Source: Tritrichomonas foetus (taxonomy: Eukaryota; Parabasalia; Tritrichomonadida; Tritrichomonadidae). From it: 33,795 bases of DNA. The first letter of the stretch is position 1, and every line of letters starts with the position of its first letter. The position numbers and the translations under genes were made by a program. The notes beneath the pieces are model-generated. The model ran no database searches, was not told the origin of the DNA, and worked only from the letters and a program-made list of their open reading frames with translations. The DNA lies in the NCBI GenBank assembly GCA_001839685.1, contig MLAK01001096.1:1-33795 (forward strand), written 5' to 3'. This document shows positions 1 to 9,600 of this stretch, in pieces.

Positions 1-1396
1 GAATATATAAAAATGTGATGAATAGAATAATTTTTTCATTCGTTGGTTTCATTTCTGGATATTTTTAGGGTGATGTTATGACTCAAACATAATATATAAA
101 ATAAAAAAATCTGATTTTTTTTTTTTCCTTTTGGGAATGAGGGTTTGTTCTAGATTTCAACTTTTATAAAGTAAATTTTTTCACACTTCAAATATTTTTG
201 GATTGCTCCCTTTGAAAGCTTTCATGAAAAAACAGGAATGGTTACACTTTCCAAGTGAATAAAACGTTTAACAAAATATTTTGGGCCAATTAACCTAAAT
301 CATGCAGATTTCTAACTTACCGCGGTTTAGTTATAAAGAAAATTAAATTTAATTTTCATCCAGAAATATAGGGGTTTCATTTTATTGAAACAACTTTTAA
401 TTAATATAGGTGAAGTCATTGTAATACTGATTTTTCTCTTTCCAAAAAAAAATATTGAAAAAATTGAATCATGCAATTCAATATAATTCATATATTTTTG
501 CATGCATTCCCATTTACGAACATTATTTCCTTCTTTTGAAGCTTAAGCACTATATTATTATGACTTCTTCATTCCGGTAGTCGAATTCACAAGGCTTCTG
601 TCATAAACTCAAATTCACCTTTATAATTGACCAAATTTGATCGTAATCTGGTTCCAGTATGGACCGAATACAAAGGTAAATTTTCCATGCAATTCAAAAT
701 AATCAAGACTCATAATTCATGAGTAACTATAGAATGATAATATCTCAAATTCCAAACTACAAAAATGTGAATAAAAATAGTGTCAATAACTACATGATTC
801 AGTTGTTTTATAATTAAAATTGGTAATTCTAAAATTTCAAGGATTTGGTAAAAAAAACTTTTTAAGATTTTGTGATATTATATGGTCGTTAAGTTCTGTT
901 TAGAGATGACCATTTATATGAATAGGTTTCTATTCAGTTTTAACTAAGTAACAACTTTCATATGATATTTACTTTTGTTATTAAAAATGTATTAGTTATA
1001 ATTTTTTTCCTAAAAGGAACCTAAATGGTTTGATGGAGACCGTTTATTTATGAAATCATAAATGCAAAATAGGAAAAAAACAAAACAAAAAATTGGTAAT
1101 TTGAAATTGGCACATATTTGGTGATAGTAATCTCCTAGTATAACTATGCTTATATATTCTAAATATCTAAGCGAAACTCAATGGTCAACTTTGACATAAG
1201 TTCTCCATGTGAATTATGTGAAAGTTCCCGGAAACTAATCAATGTCTTACAAATTTCTACTGAGATCGACTTTGAATTCTTTACAAGATTTTAATCTTAA
1301 CTTTTTCTGAGAACTTGAAAATCTTATCATTATCAATTAATTTATCGTATAAAATTTTCAAAGTGCGGATCATTAAATTTATCACACATCATCTTC
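1..1396. other. Gene-free AT-rich region
   Basis: I see no open reading frame of useful length and no RNA gene here. The stretch is AT-rich with homopolymer runs (for example a T run near 115-126). The only recognisable element is one GACCGTTTA motif at 1038-1046, far from any gene start. It may be ordinary intergenic spacer, or the remains of a lost gene. Confidence 0.5.
1036..1046 (+). promoter_or_regulatory. Orphan GACCGTTTA promoter-like motif
   Basis: The sequence GGAGACCGTTTA matches the motif found just upstream of at least three other genes in this window. Here the nearest downstream start codon of a real gene is about 350 bases away. An ATG a few bases downstream of the motif runs into a stop after two codons. 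It is probably a relic or chance copy; it could be functional only if gene 1397-2206 has an unusually long leader. Confidence 0.3.
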
Positions 1397-2206
1397 ATGC
1401 TTCATTCCCCTTCTCATCCAAAAATTATTAAATCGGATCCTGAACATGATTTTAACCAGAATGCTTTCCTTAAATCACAAACGACAAACGCTCACCAACA
1501 AAATAACAATATCGATATTAATGATAGAAATAAACCAAAGAAGCGCTTAAGAAACAATAATATTGCATTATTCGAAGTCCACAAGAAAAAACGGACATTT
1601 CGCGCAAATAAATACCTCATCAGACATCAACAACAAAATGTTATCCAAGGAAAATGCTCGGGTGGCGAAATTGTAGTTAAACATGGAAACATTAGTAAAC
1701 CACATCTTAATAAAGCCAGAAATAATGAAAATATGTCATCATCTCAAGATATTGTTTTATTCAAATCTAATAATTTGGATTGTATTTCACCAGAGAATTC
1801 AATTATACATGCTAATAAGAGAGGAAGGATATGTACCATAGGAGATGTAGTCAGAATGGAACATAAATATTTTGCCCATTCAGGAATGATGTCCATGAAT
1901 TTGACAATCAATATTATCAAAGATTCGCAAATTATTCAGCAACTTGTTTATCGGGGAGTTGAGCCAAAGTTTAGTGAAAAAAGCAAAGGCTACCACCTTC
2001 CACTGGCTGGAAAATATGGGAAACATATACTGCCAAGTAAACATAGCATGATTTTGAAAGATGAAGATACTAACGATATAATCATTATTAGAAAAGCTAT
2101 GAAAGATATGTTTGAAGTTGAATGTAATGATAATTTAGATCCATTACTTGTATCTGTCATAGCAATAACTGCGATTGAAGGTGTTCCTTCATATATTTGT
2201 CAATAA
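1397..2206 (+). CDS. Tubby-like protein
   Basis: The product is 269 aa. Residues 1-50 are polar and probably disordered, with a basic patch (NKPKKRLR). From about residue 55 the order of motifs resembles a tubby C-terminal domain: a basic strand followed by NKYLIR (compare RKRKKSKTSNYLIS in animal tubby), then a YRGVEPKFSEKSKGYHLPL stretch matching the family's E-P-x-W-N-E-x-x-x-S-Y-x-L-x-F segment, and a C-terminal helix (LLVSVIAITAIEG) in place of the family's LQAFAIALSSFD. Tubby domains bind phosphoinositides and move between membrane and nucleus or cilium; that role here is inferred. The domain is short, about 215 aa against about 250. The first ATG was chosen because Inr-like TCATC lies immediately before it. 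The stop codon is followed by A (TAAA), a context often linked to polyadenylation in trichomonads. Confidence 0.6.
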   Translation: MLHSPSHPKIIKSDPEHDFNQNAFLKSQTTNAHQQNNNIDINDRNKPKKRLRNNNIALFEVHKKKRTFRANKYLIRHQQQNVIQGKCSGGEIVVKHGNISKPHLNKARNNENMSSSQDIVLFKSNNLDCISPENSIIHANKRGRICTIGDVVRMEHKYFAHSGMMSMNLTINIIKDSQIIQQLVYRGVEPKFSEKSKGYHLPLAGKYGKHILPSKHSMILKDEDTNDIIIIRKAMKDMFEVECNDNLDPLLVSVIAITAIEGVPSYICQ

Positions 2207-2329
2207 AAATAGAGTTAAACTTTTCTAATTGAGTTTCTATAAAATTTATTCTCTTAATTTTATCTCTTCTAATATATATAAGAAAAGAAAACTTTATTTG
2301 TCAAGTCAATAATCATACGTTAATCTTAC

Positions 2330-2478
2330 AATATGAAGTTAATCAGATAATATGAAGTTAATCATTCAATATGAAGTTAATCATTCAATATGAAGTTAAT
2401 CATTCAATATGAAGTTAATCATTCAATATGAAGTTAATCATTTAATATGAAGTTTATCATTCAATATGAAATTCATTC
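2330..2478. repeat. 19-bp minisatellite, about 8 copies
   Basis: The unit AATATGAAGTTAATCATTC is repeated head to tail about 7.8 times. Central copies are identical and edge copies are degenerate (TTTATCATTC, GAAATTCATTC). It lies between the 3' ends of two convergent genes. It encodes nothing obvious and 19 is not a multiple of three. Confidence 0.9.
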
Positions 2479-2659
2479 ACCTTTATAAAATAAGTGTTAC
2501 CTTGCAAATACAATACATATTAAATGATAGATGCAAAATCTGCTAAAGGGAAAAATGCAACAAATAAACAAATGCAATATAATTTCTATAGGGAAAAAAT
2601 ACAAAAATATTATGTTAATATAATGTTTAATATAATTTTGTACATCAATTAAAAGTAAA

Positions 2660-3820
2660 TTATAATCCTGTATAAAATAATGGAATCTGATCACCTAATT
2701 TAGATGATTTACATCTCCTTTTACCAAAATATACTATTCCTACAACCAAAACAGCAATAACAATGCCGACAAAAATAACTGAAACTGTTATACTAGCTGC
2801 CTTACTTTTACTTGATGAATTATCACTTGACATTTTATCCCAACATTGATATGTTTGGCCCATATCATTATTTATTGTTATTTGCGTGTTAAAAGTACAA
2901 CCAGAATAGTCTCCTTGCAAAGGAATTCTATTTTTGACTTCAACTTCAGACTCACTAAATTTGCAGTTTGCCATAACAAAACCATTTCCTTCTCTTGAAT
3001 ATTTTGAACTTTGGTCACTCATTAAGGAACATTCTGCAAATCTGCACATGGCCCCTTGGAATGAAACGAGATACTCATATCTATTTTGTATGAAGTTACA
3101 GCTATGAAACAAAATTTCTCTTGAACCTGGCGTTTCAAATATCAACATAGTTTCCCCTGAGTTTTGACCAAAATTCGAATTGGTAATCACAAGATTTTCA
3201 GCAGCTGCTTTTATTTTGATTTGATTAATACTTCCTGAAACGTTAATTCTTGATATTTCTGCCCTTAAACATATCATGTTAACATTTAGTTTTGAATTAG
3301 ACACTGTTGTTTGTGATAAACTAATTAAACTTTTCTCTTTTGCATAAAACGCGTTATTAAGGCTTGTATCAATACAACTACTTGAAATTGATAAATCTTT
3401 TGTTTGAGAATAAAAAGCATCTCCTACTGAAGCTTTACATTGTGAAAATCCAGTACTAGATATTAAAAATGATGTCTCAGAATTGTCATTACCGATTTTA
3501 ATACCGCCACCTTCTCCACTCGAGGTACACTTTAAAAATAAGCATCGCTTAATTTCGACGCGAGAACTCCCTCCACTGTCAACCAATGTTTTTTTATAAA
3601 CTTTATCTTCTTCAGCATCTAAAATAATTGCACTATTCAAAACATTTGAAAATTTCGATCCTTTTACGATATAATGCTTAACAAAATCTGAATATAATAT
3701 CGGGGTAAAATGATTCGAAAAACCGCATGAGAGCATTCGTATTGATTGATAACCTGAGAATGCCGAAGAATGTCCAAATGACTGTAAAGAAGTTAAAGCA
3801 AATATTGTTAGATTTATCAT
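2660..3820 (-). CDS. Single-pass surface protein, parallel beta-helix (Pmp/BspA-like) type
   Basis: The product is 386 aa. It begins with a hydrophobic segment that could be a signal peptide (MINLTIFALTSLQSF). The ectodomain has short repeating blocks of the form 'I/V-x-x-S/C-x-F/N ... C-x-x-S/G-x-G-G-x-I', including the block SSGEGGGIKIG, as in right-handed parallel beta-helix or polymorphic outer-membrane-like proteins. A Ser/Lys-rich stalk (SDNSSSKSKA) precedes one transmembrane helix at about residues 343-364. A basic cytoplasmic stop-transfer (GKRRCKSSK) and a short tail ending in FYTGL follow. Trichomonads carry large families of such type I surface proteins, with adhesion or sensing suggested. 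Family naming is by architecture only. Inr-like TTCATTA lies just upstream of the ATG. It is convergent with the tubby-like gene. Confidence 0.6.
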   Translation of the reverse strand: MINLTIFALTSLQSFGHSSAFSGYQSIRMLSCGFSNHFTPILYSDFVKHYIVKGSKFSNVLNSAIILDAEEDKVYKKTLVDSGGSSRVEIKRCLFLKCTSSGEGGGIKIGNDNSETSFLISSTGFSQCKASVGDAFYSQTKDLSISSSCIDTSLNNAFYAKEKSLISLSQTTVSNSKLNVNMICLRAEISRINVSGSINQIKIKAAAENLVITNSNFGQNSGETMLIFETPGSREILFHSCNFIQNRYEYLVSFQGAMCRFAECSLMSDQSSKYSREGNGFVMANCKFSESEVEVKNRIPLQGDYSGCTFNTQITINNDMGQTYQCWDKMSSDNSSSKSKAASITVSVIFVGIVIAVLVVGIVYFGKRRCKSSKLGDQIPLFYTGL

Positions 3821-4152
3821 TGTAATGAAGTGAACTACCTGATATATATCAAATTTTTCAATACATGAGATTTTTCTAAAAACTTCAAAATTTCTCTTTC
3901 ATCAAGGTCAAGCTTTATCGTCAAAGAATTTAATAATTACTGTAATTAATATTAATATGAATTCTTGTTAGGCAATAAATATAAGAAGAAGATACTTCTG
4001 CACTAAACTAGCGGAATACATCATTTCGTGGACAAAATATCAGGATTAACATTATAAATGAGAAAAATAAAATCAGGACATATTTTGTTAAAAAAAAGTT
4101 TTGATCAATATCTAGTTTTATTAACAAACAATTATGATGACATATTAGTCAC
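3821..4152. other. Intergenic spacer between two minus-strand genes
   Basis: This carries the presumed promoter of the surface protein and the 3' flank of the kinase gene. I see no open reading frame, no GACCGTTTA motif and no structured RNA. Confidence 0.5.
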
Positions 4153-5385
4153 TTAAACTAAGTAATCGTGAAATTCACTGTATGGAGCATCAGTTAGTGC
4201 TCGTGGTCGAGGATTTTTAATAATTTTATTTGAGGAATTACTTCTCAAAATATTGCCAACAAATTTAACTTTGGTAACACCAGAAACAGGTGCCGAAAAG
4301 GGATTTACGATTCCCATTGGATCTTTCGGATTATCACTTTCAATCATTTTTGCTAAATCATGAAGAGATAAACTTTTTGGTGTAAGGCCATCTGATTGGT
4401 CACTTTCCGGCGGCAGTTGTGGAATAGACATTTTATAAAATGGAGGAGCAGAATGATGTTGAGTTATATTACAATGTCGAGTTGGAAAAATAGGAGGAAT
4501 GCTTAAATTAGATTGTGCTGCAGTTTTCTGTATGTACTTCTGAAAATGACTTTCTAAGTGATTGAAAGGTGTCACATCTGGCAGTTTTTCTGTAATTTTT
4601 GATGTGAAAAAAGGATGCTTACAAATATCTTCAAGTGAGATTCTTTTTTGTGGATCAATTTGAAGCATTTTCTTAATTAAATCACTACATTGCTCAGAAA
4701 CTGAGTTTGGAATTTTGTAAGAAGCCCGCATTATTTGCCTGATCATTATTGAGTGATTGTTGACATTCCATGGAAAATTTCCAACAACCATGGTGTACAA
4801 AATAACTCCCAGACTCCAAATATCACATTTCTGAAGGTTTTTGCTAAAATGGAAAAGACACTCAGGTGAGCAATAACATGGCGATCCACATGAATTTTTT
4901 TTCTCTAGATTTTCATCTTTTCTATCATCGATGTAATCGCAAAGGCCAAAATCTGCAACTTTGACCTCAGGAAATTTTCCAACTAATATATTTTGTGGCT
5001 TTAGATCGCGATGAGCCACGCCGGCCTGGTGGATGTACAAAAGGGCAGAGACGATTTGCTGGAAAATTTCTAAAGCAAGTTCTTCTGGAAATTTTCCGAA
5101 TTTCTTCAAATGCTTAAATAATTGACCACCTTCACAAATATCAGTTATTATGTAGAAATTGTCATCATCTGAAAAGAAGTCTGTCATAGAAACAATATTT
5201 GGATGCTGGAGAAGCGATAGCGAGTTGATTTCTCTTTGGAATCCTTCGAGATCGGATTTATTTCGTAAATTCTTCTTGGGAACAATCTTGACAGCGCACT
5301 CTTTGCCTGTGTCCTTGTTTACGCACTTACACACAGTTGAAAAAGACCCGCGCCCAATCTCATGAAATATTTCATAGGTCGTCAT
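4153..5385 (-). CDS. CAMK/SNF1-like serine/threonine protein kinase
   Basis: The product is 410 aa. The kinase domain spans about residues 4-262 and all catalytic elements are visible: glycine loop IGRGSFSTV (10-18), ATP-anchoring lysine in AVKIV (K33), alphaC glutamate in REI (E52), catalytic HRDLKPQN (D127), DFG (145-147) and activation-segment end SPE (173-175, in place of APE). The glycine loop, substrate region and 'DIWSLGVILYTMVVGNFPW' type helix F place it in the CAMK/AMPK-like branch, which phosphorylates Ser/Thr. Trichomonads have many such paralogues. The C-terminal 145 residues are low-complexity and Ser/Pro-rich with no recognised regulatory domain; there is no clear calmodulin-binding helix or UBA. 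It is predicted to be an active cytoplasmic kinase with unknown substrate. A CCGTTTCA sequence close to the ATG resembles the shared promoter motif only loosely. Confidence 0.93.
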   Translation of the reverse strand: MTTYEIFHEIGRGSFSTVCKCVNKDTGKECAVKIVPKKNLRNKSDLEGFQREINSLSLLQHPNIVSMTDFFSDDDNFYIITDICEGGQLFKHLKKFGKFPEELALEIFQQIVSALLYIHQAGVAHRDLKPQNILVGKFPEVKVADFGLCDYIDDRKDENLEKKNSCGSPCYCSPECLFHFSKNLQKCDIWSLGVILYTMVVGNFPWNVNNHSIMIRQIMRASYKIPNSVSEQCSDLIKKMLQIDPQKRISLEDICKHPFFTSKITEKLPDVTPFNHLESHFQKYIQKTAAQSNLSIPPIFPTRHCNITQHHSAPPFYKMSIPQLPPESDQSDGLTPKSLSLHDLAKMIESDNPKDPMGIVNPFSAPVSGVTKVKFVGNILRSNSSNKIIKNPRPRALTDAPYSEFHDYLV

Positions 5386-6683
5386 TCTGGAGTGAAACGG
5401 AATGAATATTTTTTGATATAAAATATTTTAACTTTTTCTGTAGTATCATTTCATGAAAATGCCTCAAAAATAAAAATAAAAAAAATAAAAAAATGTGTCA
5501 TATTCACAAATTGTATAACCCTTTGAAAATGACATATTCATAGTAATGAACATGATTTTGCGATAAAATCTCCCCTTTTTTTCTTCATTACAAACATTTA
5601 AGTGTTTACTTTGAGGAAATTATGAAAATAAATTTTATAAAGATTAATATAGCTGTAATTATAAAACAATATATAGTTTCGTTAGCCGAAAATATTTGTT
5701 CTAGAGAGACGAAAATTTACATGTAAAATTGTTCATTACTTTGAATAAAGGTTTTTATTTTGATTCAAAATTGAAACGCTTATGTTTTTTTAAAACGATG
5801 AAGTAAATTTTCTTTGGATAAAAAACCAGCTTCTTTTTTCATAAAAACTTAATATTGGATAGATACTGAAATCTAGTGATAATATTATATATTTTAGAAT
5901 ATATATTTATTGTATATGAAAATTATGATAATATACATATGCATTTTTCCTTAACAGGTTTGAAATAGGAAGAAATATACAATATTTAATTGAATATATA
6001 GAAATATTTATATTAATTTTTTTCTTTCTTTGATTTGGGCGAAAATTTTCAATAAAATATTGAATATTTAACATTTCAATTTATCCTGAGTTATAGTCAT
6101 AAATTAATAATTATAATTCTTCTTTTAGATTACATATAATATTTATTACTTCATAACAAAATATATTTAAGAATAATATAGTTTCAGTTGATATATTTTC
6201 ATTTTTATAATTAACAATTTTTGATTCAAGAGTGAAATTTTCCATATGATTTCGTTAACTTTTTTCCATTCTTATGGTTATTCGAACCCATTTCGATATG
6301 TTAGTGATATTAAATCAATATCGTCATTTATAGCGTCATATCTTGGGAGATAGGAAGATAAATTTGAATATTTTCTAACGATTTCTTTCAAAAAATTTCT
6401 TTCTGACCGAATTTGATTGAAATATCTCTCAACTTTTTTTATCGAAAAGAAACATTTTACTTGTATGACGAAAATCGGAAAAAATGACATCATTGGTTTT
6501 TTGATTTAATTAATCAATTAGTTTATAATTTCTATTTTTTGGAAATATTTTCTTTGAAAGAAAATCCAGATTTCCTATCAAGCGAGTTCACTTTATCCGA
6601 CTTCAAATATTGTTGAAAAATATCCTAATTAAATGATCAAAATTAAAATAGAGCCAATTAAATACATATCATTTACTTACAAA
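5386..6683. other. AT-rich intergenic region
   Basis: About 1.3 kb of very AT-rich DNA separates the kinase gene from the RapGAP gene. Apart from one short open frame (listed separately) there is no supported gene, RNA or repeat array. Confidence 0.5.
6278..6493 (-). CDS. Short ORF, possible gene remnant
   Basis: A 71-codon frame starts with ATG. Its second half has a protein-like mix of charged and aromatic residues (KVERYFNQIRSERNFLKEI), whereas random frames in this AT-rich DNA tend to be Ile/Phe/Tyr-rich. No family was recognised. It lies in the spacer downstream of the RapGAP gene on the same strand. It could be a small gene, a fragment of a degraded one, or chance. Confidence 0.2.
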   Translation of the reverse strand: MMSFFPIFVIQVKCFFSIKKVERYFNQIRSERNFLKEIVRKYSNLSSYLPRYDAINDDIDLISLTYRNGFE

Positions 6684-9600
6684 TTAATCAGCAGTTAAAT
6701 TTTTAATGATATCAACAAAATTTGCATACTGCTGACTTTCTTTCTCATCTCTAACAACTCTGTCGGCAATAATTGCGGTAGTTCTTACTAAAAAGCCCAA
6801 CGATTCTTTAGTAACTAAAGAATCTGATGGAAGTGGATATATGCTATGAGCGTCATTCTTCTTATGTACAGCAACTCTATAAAGTATCTTATTATAATCA
6901 CACATTGAATCATAAATAACTGTATCAATGCATTTTTCATTACCAATGTAATTATTTTGCGTTGGAAAGATCACAATATGCGCATCATTAAATTGAGATG
7001 TAATGACTGATGTATCATATCCTGCTGGATTTTCACACCATATTATATGAACATTATCATTTCCAATATGTCTTTTTTTATATAATCTTTGAGGATCATC
7101 TGGTCTATCAGGAAGCATTGGTGCAACATGGAAAATTACTTCCATTTGACAATTGCAATAATATATTGATTTACCATCAGTGTTGGATAATTTTCCATTA
7201 TACCATTGGTGTTCAGATAAATCAACAATTTGTCCAAGAGTTAAAATAAATTCTTTAAAATCATTTGAAACATTATCCATTGTATTTGATAAAATTTCAT
7301 TTTGTTCAAACTGGTTTTCTGCAACATACAGTACGCCAATTTTAATTTGTTCACGACAGCTGCATTGAAAAACAGGTGTAGCTTTTCGATGAAAAACTAA
7401 TGACTGTCCTTTAATTATTATGTTCTGTGAAAAATTGGAATTTAATTGATTGAAATCATAGAAAGTATTTAGAAAACTTAGTATTGTTGGATTGGAATAA
7501 AATGACAAAAAATATTTCATAAATGTGGAATTTTTCTGTTCAACAGTTGTGATATCTTCATCATAGAATAATGATCTTCGATTCTGGTAAGATTTTCTTT
7601 TGGTATCTTCCATTATTGGAACATTACTTTCATCGAATTTGGTTTTTTTAAAATATTTCAGCATTTTCCTTGAAAATGCTACCTGTTCAACTTTTTGAAA
7701 ATCTTTATTGCTTTCACTTTCTTTGACATAAGGATAAAATGCATTGTTGTTGGGATTTGTTTTATGAATGAACGATTCTATATTGTATTTCATTGATGAA
7801 TGAAAATTTCGTGAATAAAAAGTCATCCCATCATTTTCATTATTTTCGATTGCAAGTAGAGCTTTATTATCTAGGATTAAGTAATGTTGAATAGTTTCTG
7901 GAAGCATTGTAGGTGGTGATTTTATGTATCTTATAAATGGGAATATTTCAGTGATTATGTAAAAGATATCGTTGCTTAAATGGTCCTTGAGATTTTGTAG
8001 AAAATTATTTAAAAATGACTCAGGAAGATTTTCGAATGAATGTTGAAGAAAACTATGATCAATAGATATTCTTGCTAAATCAAAAGCCAAAAATTCATTA
8101 AATTCTTCAAAATCTTTCATTATTATTACATTATCAAGATCACCATAAAATGAAAACATGCGATTTCTTGGCCCTTTTTCCTGGAATAGTGATAACATAA
8201 TGTTATCTTTAATAAATGGATCAATTTGATTATTATATGGATTAAATAGTTCTAAATAAAATATTGGTGCTATGAATGATAATGGAATGATTTTATTTTT
8301 ACCAGATCGAGGTACAATACTCAATAGTTTATAAGTTAAATCGAGTTTGTTATTAGTAAGTAATATAGAATCATGCAAAAGTTTGGTATCAATTTCTATT
8401 TCTTTCCATTGACCAGAAATTTGATAAAAAGTGCTAGAAATATTTAATTTTATATTGGTTGTGATAAATGCATATGCAGAAATGATAAAATTTAGGAAAT
8501 TTTTATCATGTTTTGGGGGTGATCTAGTCGTGAATTGCTGAACCATAAATGGAATCAATAACAATGATCCAGGGAAAAACTTTCTTAGTGTAACCATTCC
8601 TGGATGAAAAGCAGTGAAACGAGTTATAGTATCTTTTGATATCAAAAATCTAATAATTGTAATAATCCATAAAAAATCACTCTTTGAATCTTTTGTTGAA
8701 GTATTCATAAAACTTACCGCATAGGATAAAGTATAAAAGATGTTATTGTTAGGCTTAGATATGCATACATGAGGCAAAATCACTTTAATAAAATTATTCC
8801 AAATAAAATCTTTGTGACGTAAAATTTTTATTGGAATGATTTCTTGAACTGATGCCAATGATGATAAAAAAGTCACATACATTTTGGTTTGAAACGATCC
8901 TATAATTGACTCAACAAATAACAATGCACTATCAACAGTCCATTGAACTCCACCTATAGGTTGCATATCTAATTCTATATCTAAAAATCTTACTCTATTT
9001 TCTTGAACAAGATTGTGAAATTCTTTTTGCATTTTCGAATCATTTGCAACATATTCTTCAAACACTCTTGGATGAGAAAAAATCGATAAAATTTGATTTA
9101 ATGGCAAGGTTAATTTCTTATTTCTTAAACATCTTTGATTATATTTGGAAAAGAACATGTTTGTTTCTTCGAAATTAAACTCAAAAAATAATGGAGCAAA
9201 ATTAATGGCTAATACGGATACAAATTTTTTACAAACGCAGATAAATTGATCATCTCCATTTATAAATCTAGTCTTAAAAAATTCCCAGATTGCACGATCA
9301 CAACATTGTATATCATATGCAAAAACTAAGAAGATCATAATAGCCATTGGTGGAATTTTTATATAAATTTCTGCATATATTGCGAATAAAATTTTTGGTA
9401 AATATTCTGGAATTTTCAATTTTGATATTGGATAATTCCATATAAATCTTAAAGAATCAAACATTTGAAAGAAGTTTTTTATTGGGTAATATTCATTTTG
9501 TAATACAATATACCTTGAAAAAAGTTGCATTAAGCAAACAATACTTTGAGGAGATGAATATTTAAAGATTGAAAACAATTCATATGGCTCAGTTGTTTCA

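Noticed and set aside
2330..2478. CRISPR-like array
   Set aside because: Units are contiguous 19-mers with no spacers, and the surrounding genes are eukaryotic.
2497..2694. 65-aa minus-strand frame next to the minisatellite
   Set aside because: It is Ile/Phe/Tyr/His-rich as expected from AT-rich noncoding DNA and overlaps the end of the surface protein gene.
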